Position numbers and translations under genes: made by a program. A stretch of DNA of 64,000 bases from AP-15 sp963814865. GTDB lineage: Bacteria; Pseudomonadota; Alphaproteobacteria; ATCC43930; CGMCC-115725. Below the pieces are notes generated by a model. The model saw only the letters and a list, made by a program, of their open reading frames with translations, searched no databases and had not been told where the DNA came from. Below, one piece after another: positions 45,393 through 53,545 of this stretch (positions are counted from its first letter, which is position 1; each line of letters starts with the position of its first letter). Location of the stretch: contig CAWFEN010000009.1 of assembly GCA_963814865.1 (NCBI GenBank), positions 124,001 to 188,000 on the forward strand. The letters run 5' to 3'.

Positions 45393-45836
45393 CTAGCGCG
45401 CATCGCGTAGTCGGGCGCGGAGCCGAGCGGCCATATCGGCGATATAGGCACTGTCGCCGATCGCATCGTCTCTGCGGCTGCGGTCCCAATTGAGCGGGAG
45501 ATCGTCGCCCGCCCGCCGCGGCAGGACATGGACGTGGACATGGGGCACCGTTTGCCCGGCGGGCGCGCCGTTCGCCTGCACCAGGCTGATCCCGCCGGGC
45601 CGCAGCACATCGTCGACCGCGCGCGCCACCTTGACGACGGAGGCGGCCACTTCGGCAAACGCCGCGGGCGGCATCTCGAGCACCGTGCGGAAATGCGCTT
45701 TCGGGATCACCAGGCAATGCCCGTCATTCGCCGGATGGATGTCCATGAAGGCCAGGATCGCATCGTCCTGATAGATCTCCTCGCATGGGCTCGTTCCGGC
45801 AGCGATCCGGCAGAATATGCAGTCGACGTCAAGCAC
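45393..45836 (-). CDS. HIT-family protein (histidine-triad nucleotide hydrolase)
   Basis: Protein of 147 residues with the histidine triad VPHVHVHVLPR (H99, H101, H103) and the N-terminal CIFCRIAAG of HIT hydrolases, which act on dinucleoside polyphosphates or AMP conjugates. The central HPANDGHCLVIPKAH is standard. It precedes the amidotransferase gene by 25 bp in the same direction, so the two are probably co-transcribed. Confidence 0.9.
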   Translation of the reverse strand: MLDVDCIFCRIAAGTSPCEEIYQDDAILAFMDIHPANDGHCLVIPKAHFRTVLEMPPAAFAEVAASVVKVARAVDDVLRPGGISLVQANGAPAGQTVPHVHVHVLPRRAGDDLPLNWDRSRRDDAIGDSAYIADMAARLRARLRDAR

Positions 45837-45873
45837 GGGTTCTCCCCTCGCCTATGGCGCGAAGGCGATGAGG

Positions 45874-46161
45874 TCAGACGGCCGCCTTCTGTCCGTAGCG
45901 GCGGCCGGCCAGGTAGCGCGCACCCTGCGGCCCGGACCGCTCGGCGTGCCGCCGTCCTGCGGTGATCGCGCAGATGTCGCCGGCGCGGTAGGTATGCTCG
46001 TCGCCGTCGCAGACGATCGTCATCTCGCCTTCGAGAACGAGAACCCGGGCGTCGAACTCGTGGGCGTGCTCGGGGTTTAGCGCGTTCGCCTCCATCCGGC
46101 GATCGACGACTTCCAGGTAACCCTGCCCGTGCAGCTCGGTCTCGAATTCGATCCTGTCCAT
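45874..46161 (-). CDS. Cupin-domain protein
   Basis: Single-domain cupin of 95 residues from ATG 46161, preceded by GGAGGAACC. The cupin motif 1 is EHAHEFDARVLVLEGEMTIV (G then H..HE), and motif 2 is GDICAITAGRRHAE. Metal ligands likely H and E of motif 1 and the final His. It lies 37 bp upstream of the HIT gene on the same strand and may lead that transcript. Function unknown. Confidence 0.82.
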   Translation of the reverse strand: MDRIEFETELHGQGYLEVVDRRMEANALNPEHAHEFDARVLVLEGEMTIVCDGDEHTYRAGDICAITAGRRHAERSGPQGARYLAGRRYGQKAAV

Positions 46162-46318
46162 CGGTTCCTCCGTCGATAGCCGTCGGCGATCGTGCCGCAG
46201 GCAGCATTTTAGCACGCCCAGGAGCCGGCAGGAGATCACCTCGGCGTGACGTGAGCAGCAGGGCGCGCGTACAATCCTGCGCGGCCCCAATCGGCGGCAA
46301 AGACGGGGGAGTGGTCCG

Positions 46319-47509
46319 GTGGCCGGTGTTCTCGACGGCATGCGCGTTCTCGATTTCGGGCGCTACATCGCGGGGCCGTTCTGCGCTGCGCTGCTCGGCG
46401 ATCTCGGCGCCGAGGTGATCCGCATCGAGCGGATCGGCGGCGGCGAAGACCGCTTCTTCATCCCGGTCGGCGCCGAGCCGGAAGGCGGCGGCGCCATGTT
46501 CCTGGCGATGAACCGCAACAAGCTCGGCATGACCCTGGACCCCGCCGCACCCAAGGGCCGCGAGATCGTCAGGAAGCTCGTCGCCACCGCCGATGTCGTC
46601 GTCGCCAACCTGCCGCCGCAGGTGCTGCGCGGCTTGGCGCTCGACCTCGACAGCCTGCGCCTCGTCAAGCCCGACATCATCCTGACCACGGTCACCGGTT
46701 TCGGCGCCGGCGGGCCGTTGAGCCACAAGCATGGCTTCGACGGCATCGGCCAGGCGATGAGCGGCGCCGTTCATCTCTCCGGGACGCCGGAGCAGCCGAT
46801 CCAGATCAAATTGCCCTGGGTCGATTTCGGCACCGCGTGCCTGTCGGCATTCGGCACCCTCGCCGCGCTCCTCGAACGCGGCAAGACCGGGCGTGGCCAA
46901 AAGGTCGAGGGCGCCTTGCTGCGCACCGCGATCGCCTTTGCCAACGCCACCCTGATCGAGCAGGCATTGACCCAGGCGAACCGCACCGCGACCCTCAATC
47001 GCGGCTTCAACTCGGCGCCGGCCGACATCTTCCGATGCAGGGACGGCTGGATCGTTGCCACCGCGATCGGCATGCCGATGTTCCGGCGCTGGGCGAGAAT
47101 GATCGGCGAGGACCATTGGCTCGACGACCCGCGCTTCCGGGACGACCAGGCGCGCGCCGACAATGGTGCGGTGATCTCGGCGCGGATGAGCGAATGGTGC
47201 GGCGAGCGCAATTGCGCCGAGGCGTTGGCCGCGCTCGAACAGGCCAGCATCGTCGCCGGCCAGGTCTATTCCCCGCAGCAGGCGCTCGACGACCCGCATA
47301 TCCGCGCCGCCCGCCTCCTCGAAGACGTGCCGCATCCGGCCCTCGCGACGAGATTTCCGCTCGCCCCGACCCCGGTCGACCTCTCCGAAACCCCCGGCAC
47401 CTACCGCCGCCCCGCCCCGCTACTCGGCGAGCACACCGACGCGATCCTGGCGCAGCTCGGCTACGGCGAAGCCGAGATTGCCGCGCTGCGCAAGGAAAGG
47501 GTGATCTGA
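46319..47509 (+). CDS. Class III CoA-transferase (CaiB/BaiF family)
   Basis: Transferase of 396 residues moving CoA between acids. Family opening VLDGMRVLDFGRYIAGPF, ADVVVANLPPQVLRGLALDL and the catalytic aspartate D169 in PWVDFGTACLSAFGTLAALL, the same number as in formyl-CoA transferase. The start is GTG at 46319 with GGGGGAG upstream. Its stop overlaps the ATG of greB by one base, so the two share a transcript. Substrate pair unknown. Confidence 0.9.
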   Translation: MAGVLDGMRVLDFGRYIAGPFCAALLGDLGAEVIRIERIGGGEDRFFIPVGAEPEGGGAMFLAMNRNKLGMTLDPAAPKGREIVRKLVATADVVVANLPPQVLRGLALDLDSLRLVKPDIILTTVTGFGAGGPLSHKHGFDGIGQAMSGAVHLSGTPEQPIQIKLPWVDFGTACLSAFGTLAALLERGKTGRGQKVEGALLRTAIAFANATLIEQALTQANRTATLNRGFNSAPADIFRCRDGWIVATAIGMPMFRRWARMIGEDHWLDDPRFRDDQARADNGAVISARMSEWCGERNCAEALAALEQASIVAGQVYSPQQALDDPHIRAARLLEDVPHPALATRFPLAPTPVDLSETPGTYRRPAPLLGEHTDAILAQLGYGEAEIAALRKERVI

Positions 47510-48075
47510 TGAGCAAGGCTTTCGTCAAGGAATCGGATGGCGAGGCCGACCTGCCCGACGAGCCGCCGGCGGTCCCGGTCGGGGTCAAGAATTACATGAC
47601 GCCGCGGGGCCACCGCTGCCTGCAGGACGAATTGCGCCAATTGCTGCGGGTCGAGCGGCCAAAAGTGGTGGAGACCGTCGCCTGGGCGGCCGGCAACGGC
47701 GACCGTTCGGAGAACGGCGACTACATCTACGGCAAGCGCCGGCTGCGCGAGATCGACCGGCGCATCCGCTTCCTGACAAAGCGGCTGGAAAGCGCCGAAT
47801 TAGTCGACCCGACGCAGCAGAAAAAGCGCGACCAGGTATTTTTCGGCGCGACCGTCACCTATGCCAACGAACGCGGCAGCGAGATCACGGTCACGATCGT
47901 CGGCATCGACGAAGCCGACCTCGTCCGTGGCCAGGTCAGCTGGGTATCCCCGATCGCCCGCGCCCTGATCAAGGCGCATCAAGGCGACATCGTCGAACTG
48001 CGCGCCCCGGCCGGCGTGGAACAGATCGAGGTGCTCAGCATCCGCTATCTCGATTCCGAGGGCGATGCGGGCTGA
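47509..48075 (+). CDS. greB: Transcription elongation factor GreB
   Basis: Protein of 188 residues that stimulates transcript cleavage by stalled RNA polymerase. An N-terminal extension is followed by NYMTPRGHRCLQDELRQLLR, then the GreB-type coiled coil with GDRSENGDYIYGKRRLREID and the C-terminal FKBP-like domain (QVFFGATVTYAN, then SPIARALIKAHQGDIVELRA). The acidic residues at the coiled-coil tip are in DRSENGDY. The ATG overlaps the CoA-transferase stop by one base. Coupling of greB to a CoA-transferase is unusual and may be incidental. Confidence 0.92.
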   Translation: MSKAFVKESDGEADLPDEPPAVPVGVKNYMTPRGHRCLQDELRQLLRVERPKVVETVAWAAGNGDRSENGDYIYGKRRLREIDRRIRFLTKRLESAELVDPTQQKKRDQVFFGATVTYANERGSEITVTIVGIDEADLVRGQVSWVSPIARALIKAHQGDIVELRAPAGVEQIEVLSIRYLDSEGDAG

Positions 48076-48351
48076 GCGACGCCGCCGGCATAGAGTATCG
48101 ATCCGTCGGCATTATAGGCGACGCTCGGCACAAACGCCCCCGCGATCGCCCGGTCTTCGTCCAGGTGCGGTCGCGCCGGCGTTGGGCGATGTTGCCAACG
48201 CCGTAATGATCGCTGCGGCGGCAAACCCGCAGTGCCTCAGAAAGCGACTGGCTTTTTGCGGACGAGCCGGCGAAATTCTATGCGAGACCCGACCGGAATA
48301 AATATGGTCCACTTTTTCGCAAGGCAATGTTCGATATCCCTCCGCCCGCAC
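48045..48351 (-). pseudogene. Small secreted protein, apparently frameshifted
   Basis: On the minus strand a signal-peptide-like stretch FLRHCGFAAAAIITALATSP (NAGA cleavage region) runs in one frame, then after about 48165 the next frame reads RPHLDEDRAIAGAFVPSVAY, NADGSILYAGGVAQPASPSE and a stop at 48045, inside the end of greB. The joined product would be a short exported protein. There is no convincing start codon near the signal sequence; ATG at 48351 is in frame but far upstream. Decayed gene or sequence error. Confidence 0.4.
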
Positions 48352-48567
48352 CGGATCGCCGATCCCGTCAGTGTTTCAATGCAATTTTTCGATTTTTTAT
48401 CCTACGTTAGTTGATGAACTTAATCAAGTAGAAATCAAACCGCTTCGACCCGGCGCAGGCCGGCGCCAATTTCTATCATGACAGCGGTTTTCGCCGGATC
48501 GGGCCGCAACAGCCGGGTTCTCGAGAGGGATGCCGGCCTGCTCACGATTGTGCATGCCGCGCGCTGC
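48352..48567. other. Non-coding AT-rich stretch
   Basis: AT-rich bases at 48370-48440 stand out from the GC-rich surroundings. I see no gene, hairpin or repeat that can be supported; it may hold a promoter for the small secreted gene. Confidence 0.4.
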
Positions 48568-49743
48568 CTACCGCCGATCGACGCCGGCGAAATAGAGCTT
48601 CGGGTCGGCGGCGCGGATATGGGCTTCCGGGAGCCCCAGTTCGCGGCGGACGATATTGGTGCCCTGGACCAGCGCCACGCATTTGTAATAGGCGATGCGG
48701 CGCGACAGCCCCTCGCGGCCGAAGCCGCAATCGGTGGTGACGACCAGCCGCTCGGGCGGGATGTATTCGAGCGCCTTCCTGATCAGCCCGGCGACGTATT
48801 CGGGCGGCTCGACGATCGTGTTGCAATGGTTGACGACGCCGATGCCGATCTTCTTGTCGGTCTTGTATTGAGCGAAGAGCGGCAAATCCTTGCCGTCGCT
48901 CGATGCGCATTCGAAGGTGATGACGTCGGCGTTGAGCTGTAACAGATGGGGCAGCGCGCGCTCGTAGCTCGGCACCTCCCAATAGACCCGCTGCTGGTTG
49001 GGGTTGCCCCAGCAGGTATGCGCCCAGATCTCGGCCTCGACCCCGACGAGCTGGCGGTTGAACACCTCGGTCTGGAACTCAAGGTCCGCCTCGGTGCAGT
49101 CGGGCCGCGTCGTCAGCCCGTGATGGCGCGGCTCCTCGACCTGGATCAAGGGGCAGCCGGCGGCAGCCAATTCGCGCAGCTCGGCATTCATGATGTCGCA
49201 GAGCTCGAGCACCATCGCCTTGTCGTCGGGATAATGTTGGTTCCACAGCATGCTCGCCAGGGCGGGTGCACAGATCGCGCCGAACTTGACCGGGCGGTCG
49301 CTGAGGCGCTGGGCGATCTGCCACAACGCGGCATATTCGAGCGGCCCACGGGTCAGCTTTTCGGTGACGATCGCCGGCTGGTAGGCTTCCTGCACCTCCC
49401 ACAGGATGTGGCCGGGCTGAAGCCCGTGCCGGCCCATCCAGCCTTGCGACGTATCGCGGTGGCCGTGGATGCCGCCCAATCGCTCGATCGGGTAGAAGAA
49501 CCACGACTTGCCGCCGACCGCGAGATCGAAGCGGCTGTCGCCGTCGGTGACGATGTCGAGACCCGCCGCCTCCTGCGCATTGATCACCGCGGCGACGGCG
49601 TCGAGGTATTGCTCGCGAAACAGCGAGTCGCCGAGCGCAGCTTTGAACGACCGGCCCTGAAGGCTCGCATCGAACCACAATGGGCGCGGATAAGACCCGG
49701 TGATTGCCGTCGGCAGCACCAGGTCGCGGGTGGCTGTCAGCAT
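48568..49743 (-). CDS. MetE C-terminal-like cobalamin-independent methyltransferase
   Basis: Protein of 391 residues with the catalytic barrel of vitamin-B12-independent methionine synthase but without the N-terminal half of MetE. The zinc ligands fit H242 and C244 (AHTCWGN), E278 (FECAS) and C339 (TDCGFGR), and QVEEPRHHG (about 201-209) is the conserved strand. Such short MetE-like enzymes transfer methyl groups from corrinoids, methoxylated compounds or other donors to thiols. AGGAG precedes the ATG. It is the last gene of an EthD, CMD, MetE-like run with a nine-base gap, so it may serve a degradation route rather than methionine synthesis. Confidence 0.8.
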   Translation of the reverse strand: MLTATRDLVLPTAITGSYPRPLWFDASLQGRSFKAALGDSLFREQYLDAVAAVINAQEAAGLDIVTDGDSRFDLAVGGKSWFFYPIERLGGIHGHRDTSQGWMGRHGLQPGHILWEVQEAYQPAIVTEKLTRGPLEYAALWQIAQRLSDRPVKFGAICAPALASMLWNQHYPDDKAMVLELCDIMNAELRELAAAGCPLIQVEEPRHHGLTTRPDCTEADLEFQTEVFNRQLVGVEAEIWAHTCWGNPNQQRVYWEVPSYERALPHLLQLNADVITFECASSDGKDLPLFAQYKTDKKIGIGVVNHCNTIVEPPEYVAGLIRKALEYIPPERLVVTTDCGFGREGLSRRIAYYKCVALVQGTNIVRRELGLPEAHIRAADPKLYFAGVDRR

Positions 49744-49752
49744 CGCCGGCTC

Positions 49753-50298
49753 CTAGACCCGCAGCACCTCGGCGTTTGGCGCCGCCTCCAGCTCGCAGGC
49801 GTTCACCGTCATCGCCAGCATGCTGTAATAGCCGATCGCCCCGGTCAGCTGGATCAGGGCGTCAGCGCCGAGCCGCGCCCGCACCGCGCCGAAGGTGGGC
49901 TCGTCGACCCGGTGCCGGCGCAGCAGCTGGCGGGTGAAATCGACGATCTGCGCGTCTTCGGGCGGGATTCCGCGCGAATGGTTCTCGCGGATCGCCGTGA
50001 TCGTCGCCTCGGGCACGCCGAGCCGGCGGGCGCCGCCGGTCTGTGCGCCCCAGACATAGACCAACTCGAATTCGCGCGCGGCCGTCATCGCCGCCAGCAC
50101 CCGCACGCGCATGTCGAGCGAGCCCTCGAAGCGGACATAGGCGCCGAGATGGGCGACCCGGCCGGCCAGCTCCGGCGAATGCAGGAACATCGTGAACGGC
50201 CCCTGCACCGCGCCGCGGCTGGCGACGATGCTGTCGAAGACCGCATGGTCCTTCGCCGCAACCTGGTCCTTGCCGGTGATCGGGGGGAGCCTTGCCAT
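49753..50298 (-). CDS. Carboxymuconolactone decarboxylase (CMD) family protein
   Basis: Helical protein of 181 residues related to CMD/AhpD. The helix AMTAAREFELVYVWGAQTGGA is at the active-site position, but there is no CxxC, so it is not an AhpD-type peroxidase. The start is ATG 50298, giving MARLPPITGKDQVAAKDHAV. Members of the group act in aromatic and lactone metabolism. Nine bases separate it from the MetE-like gene. Confidence 0.8.
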   Translation of the reverse strand: MARLPPITGKDQVAAKDHAVFDSIVASRGAVQGPFTMFLHSPELAGRVAHLGAYVRFEGSLDMRVRVLAAMTAAREFELVYVWGAQTGGARRLGVPEATITAIRENHSRGIPPEDAQIVDFTRQLLRRHRVDEPTFGAVRARLGADALIQLTGAIGYYSMLAMTVNACELEAAPNAEVLRV

Positions 50299-50384
50299 GA
50301 TCCCATTCCTTTTCGCGATCGGTTGCATAGTTCAGTCGAAAGTCAAATCCCGCGCAATAGCGCGCTCATCTTCGTTCGACCGCC

Positions 50385-50699
50385 TTATGACATCTTCACG
50401 TCGCTGATTTGGATGACGGGTTGTATGGCAGTATAATTGGGGATGTCGGCCATGATCGCTGCCGCATGCGGTGCAAATGCCGCCTGAAACAACTCCACGG
50501 TGTCGAACAGCAGATGCCCCATCGCGACATAAGTCGGATGGGTTCCCGGCGCCCCGCCCCCGAGGCCTTCCTCGACCGCCGCCCCCTTGCAGGCGGCGCC
50601 GAGCTTCTGGCGCACCATCGGGATGTGGCTGCCGAGATAATAGCTCATATCGAAGCCGACCCCCTCCTGGTAGGGGTAGAGCACGCTGACTTTGATCAT
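50385..50699 (-). CDS. EthD-domain protein
   Basis: Small ferredoxin-like-fold protein of 104 residues: MIKVSVLYPYQEGVGFDMSY, LGSHIPMVRQKLG and the final PNYTAIQPVIQISDV. EthD proteins accompany cytochrome P450 ether-degrading enzymes or act as small dimeric alpha-beta barrel enzymes. GGAGG lies nine bases before the ATG. First gene of a three-gene run with the CMD and MetE-like genes. Confidence 0.78.
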   Translation of the reverse strand: MIKVSVLYPYQEGVGFDMSYYLGSHIPMVRQKLGAACKGAAVEEGLGGGAPGTHPTYVAMGHLLFDTVELFQAAFAPHAAAIMADIPNYTAIQPVIQISDVKMS

Positions 50700-50918
50700 G
50701 GTTTTCCTCCTGGTCGAAGGCTGCCCGGTTCTGGCGCGGCCGGCGCGTCGGCGGTCGTCGTCCTGTCGGCCGGCGAACCGTTCACCCGCCTCGGCTCCGG
50801 CGCCGTCATGTGGTGAGATTATATTCAGATTAGGATCACGGGCAATGTGAGAGGCGTCCTCGATACGGAGCGGATATCGACGCTTGTCTCGGCACCGAAG
50901 ACCTATAACATCCTTGCC

Positions 50919-51167
50919 ATGGCCGACGAACCGATCACCCTCGAATTCCTCGCCCGCCAGCAGCAGCGGCTGCTCGACGAAATGGGCTCGATGCGCGGCG
51001 AGATGGGCTCGGTGCGCGATGACATGCAGGTGCTGACCGCGATGGTCTTGCGCCTCGACGGCACGGTGGGGCTCGTCCTGACGGAATTGCGGGCGATGCA
51101 CAGCCAGCATCAGCGCCTCGCCAACCGCGTCCGCCGCCTCGAGGAACAGCGCGAAGAACCGACGTAA
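50919..51167 (+). CDS. Small coiled-coil protein
   Basis: Protein of 82 residues, almost entirely helical and coiled-coil (RQQQRLLDEMGSMRGEMGSV, HQRLANRVRRLEEQ), a form common in Alphaproteobacteria with unknown function. A GTG at 50847 in frame would add 24 residues. No membrane segment. Confidence 0.6.
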   Translation: MADEPITLEFLARQQQRLLDEMGSMRGEMGSVRDDMQVLTAMVLRLDGTVGLVLTELRAMHSQHQRLANRVRRLEEQREEPT

Positions 51168-51244
51168 CCGGGCTTTCTCACGGCCGACGCCGTGCTCCTG
51201 CACCGCTGGCAATAGGTGGATTGGAACCCCTGCAAAAGGGGTTT

Positions 51245-51278
51245 ACCGCAAAGTACGCTGAGGATGCGCAGAGGACGC
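51245..51278. repeat. Left inverted repeat flanking the GxxExxY gene
   Basis: 34-base arm that is complementary to 51667-51700 at 29 of 34 positions, with 19 consecutive matches (GCGTCCTCTGCGCATCCTC on the other arm). It ends five bases before the stop of the GxxExxY gene. Confidence 0.7.
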
Positions 51279-51283
51279 CAGCC

Positions 51284-51661
51284 TTAAAGACCATTCACCA
51301 TCCTAATTATGCCGTCGCGCATGTGCGGAGCATGAAAGTTCAATAAATATCCGAGCTTGAAACGGCCAAGTCGGAGATAGCTCAACAGCTGGCTGCGATG
51401 GACCGGAAGCAGCACCGCCACGGCTTTCAGCTCGACGACAACAGAATCCTGTACGAGTAAATCGATACGATAGCCGTTGTCGATCAGCAATTCCTCGTAG
51501 CGAACCGGAACCACAACCTGTCTTCCGACCCGCACACGTCGCTTTTCGAGTTCATAGACCAGACAGGTTTCGTATGCGCTTTCGAGCAAGCCCGGCCCGA
51601 CCGTGGAATGAACCTTGATCGCAGCGCCGATCACGAGTTCGCCGATCTCGTTTTCGGTCAT
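51284..51661 (-). CDS. GxxExxY protein (PD-(D/E)XK-like)
   Basis: Protein of 125 residues with the defining GPGLLESAYE, followed by a PD-(D/E)XK-like core: IDLLVQDSVVVELKAV carries D and ExK at the nuclease positions. Ends LNFHAPHMRDGIIRMVN. The family is widespread, often next to or inside mobile or rRNA-inserted elements, and its activity is not established. It lies within a pair of near-perfect 34-base inverted repeats, immediately downstream of the alcohol dehydrogenase stop, which suggests it arrived as an insertion unit. Confidence 0.88.
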   Translation of the reverse strand: MTENEIGELVIGAAIKVHSTVGPGLLESAYETCLVYELEKRRVRVGRQVVVPVRYEELLIDNGYRIDLLVQDSVVVELKAVAVLLPVHRSQLLSYLRLGRFKLGYLLNFHAPHMRDGIIRMVNGL

Positions 51662-51666
51662 GCGCA

Positions 51667-51700
51667 GCGTCCTCTGCGCATCCTCGCCGCCCTCTGCGGT
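51667..51700. repeat. Right inverted repeat flanking the GxxExxY gene
   Basis: Partner of 51245-51278. It starts five bases before the first codon of the GxxExxY gene on the minus strand and ends seven bases from the alcohol dehydrogenase stop. Confidence 0.7.
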
Positions 51701-51707
51701 AATACTT

Positions 51708-52806
51708 TCAATCGAAGGTCAGCACCGTCCTCGCGACTTCGCCGGCTTTCATGGCGCGGAAGGCTTCGTTGATGTCGCCGAGACGGCCGCGCCTGGTGAC
51801 CATGCGCGTCGAGGTCGAGGCGGCCCTGGCGGTAGAAATCGAGATAGAGCGGGATGTCGGTGCGGAACCGGTTCGAGCCCATGCGCGAAGTCTGCACCTT
51901 GCATTCGGGGCGGATCGCCATCCATGGGAACTCGATCATCGCGTCCGGCGGCAACACGCCGACGATCGTCGCGGTGCCGCGGATAGCCAGGCTCTCGATC
52001 GCCTGCCGCACCAGCTTGGCGTTGCCGACCGCCTCGAAGGCGTGATCGACCCCCAACCCGCCGGTCAATGCCCGCACCCTTTTGACCGGATCGTCCTCGG
52101 CGCTGTTGACGAAATGCGTGGCGCCGGCGCGGATCGCCATCTCGCGCTTTGTCTCGAACTGGTCGACGGCGATGATCCGGCTGGCGCCGCCGATGCGGGC
52201 ACCCTGGACGATCGACAGCCCGACCCCGCCGCAGCCGAACACGGCGACCGTCTGCCCGGCCTGGAGCCCCGAGCTGCGCAGCGCCGCGCCGACCCCGGTC
52301 AGCACGCCGCAGCCGACCAGTGCGGCCTTGTCGAGCGGCAATTCGGGATCGATCCGGACCAGCGAGTTTTCGTGCAGCAGCATCTTTTCGGCATAGCTCG
52401 AAATGCCGATGAACTGGCGGACGGGTTGTCCCTTCTGCGACAGCCGCGGCGCTGCGGTCTCGGGCCGGGTGACCAGGCCGCCGGTGCACAAATTCGGATG
52501 TCCCGACAGGCATTGCGGGCAGCTCCCGCAAAAGCCGGAGAGGCAGGCCACGACGTGGTCGCCGGGCCGCACGGTCGTCACCTCGGCGCCGACCGCCTCG
52601 ACGATGCCGGCACCCTCGTGACCGAGCACGATCGGCCGATCGAGCGGGAACCGCCCGATACCATCGACGACATGCAGGTCGCTGTGGCACACGCCCGTGG
52701 CCGCGGTGCGCACCAAGACTTCGCGCCCCCACGGCTGGTCGATCTCGACCTGCTCGATCGTCAGCGGCTCATGCACCTTGCGGAAGACAGCGGCCGCAGC
52801 TTCCAT
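51708..52806 (-). CDS. Zinc-dependent alcohol dehydrogenase, frameshifted near C-terminus
   Basis: Medium-chain NAD(P)-dependent dehydrogenase, about 365 residues joined. Catalytic zinc ligands C40 (GVCHSD), H63/E64 (LGHEGAG) and C166 (GCGV), structural zinc cysteines C93, C96, C99 and C107, and the cofactor loop GCGGVG (191-196). An extra base at about 51804 moves the last 30 residues into another frame: MVTRRGRLGDINEAF, then AMKAGEVARTVLTFD and a stop at 51708. Resembles aryl-alcohol or class III enzymes. Substrate unknown. The stop is next to the GxxExxY insertion unit. Confidence 0.87.
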
Positions 52807-52921
52807 GGTCTCGATCCTCCCGCAACTCGGCTCCAGCTTGACGCAGAATAAGCCCGGGTTCGGAGCGTGGAAAGCCGGCGCAGATCTGGCAACCTGGAGA
52901 CTTGAGCTGCCGGCAAAATTT

Positions 52922-52947
52922 GCATGGCTTTCTCATACCAGCCATGC
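52922..52947. promoter_or_regulatory. Palindrome in a 739-bp gene-free gap
   Basis: GCATGGCT and AGCCATGC form a perfect 8-bp inverted repeat around ten bases, 116-141 bp upstream of the alcohol dehydrogenase start. This is the usual form of an operator. The rest of 52807-53545 contains no supported gene; open frames there have no protein-like composition. Confidence 0.4.
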
Positions 52948-53545
52948 TATTTGCGCAGAACGCGCCAGACGGAGCAAATCCGCGGCAAGCGCGTGAAAGG
53001 GAGAGGCGAGGGTGATCCGGACGAGCCAGGGACGGGCTCGCGTCTGGGAGGCGGGAATGACACGACAACCGACGGACGAGGATGCCGGCGAGCGGAGAAA
53101 CCGCTTGGAAGCCGGCAATATATGGCGGGTCGCGACGGTTGGATCAGGGCGGGCGGCGGCGCCCGGGGAGCGCGCCCCACGAGCCGGGGTTCGGGAGAAA
53201 ATCAGGCCGATGCCTAACCCCATCGGGATGGCACCCGAAGACGACGCCGGCGGCGACCGCGCTGCGGTCTTTGTGGGATGGCCAAGGATCTTCCCTGGCC
53301 TCTAGCGGGATCGCACGGCCTCATAGGGTCAACCGGGGCGAGCAGCAAAAAACCATGCCGCCCACACTTGGAACAGGAGCAACACGCCGGTCGGGCGGCA
53401 CCTGATGCGGCTGCCGGAATCTGCGAGGCCCAGGCCCAGCAACGAGCACGCAACTTGAGCTGATTACGCAATAAGGCACCGCGCCGGCCTCGCCTGTTTT
53501 GCGCTTCCGCATGGTCCCCCGGGTTCGGCAATCTGGGAGGTCACC

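Noticed and set aside
44663..45403. Amidotransferase start at the ATG 45403
   Set aside because: It would overlap the HIT gene and lacks a ribosome site; the GTG at 45367 has GGGAGG.
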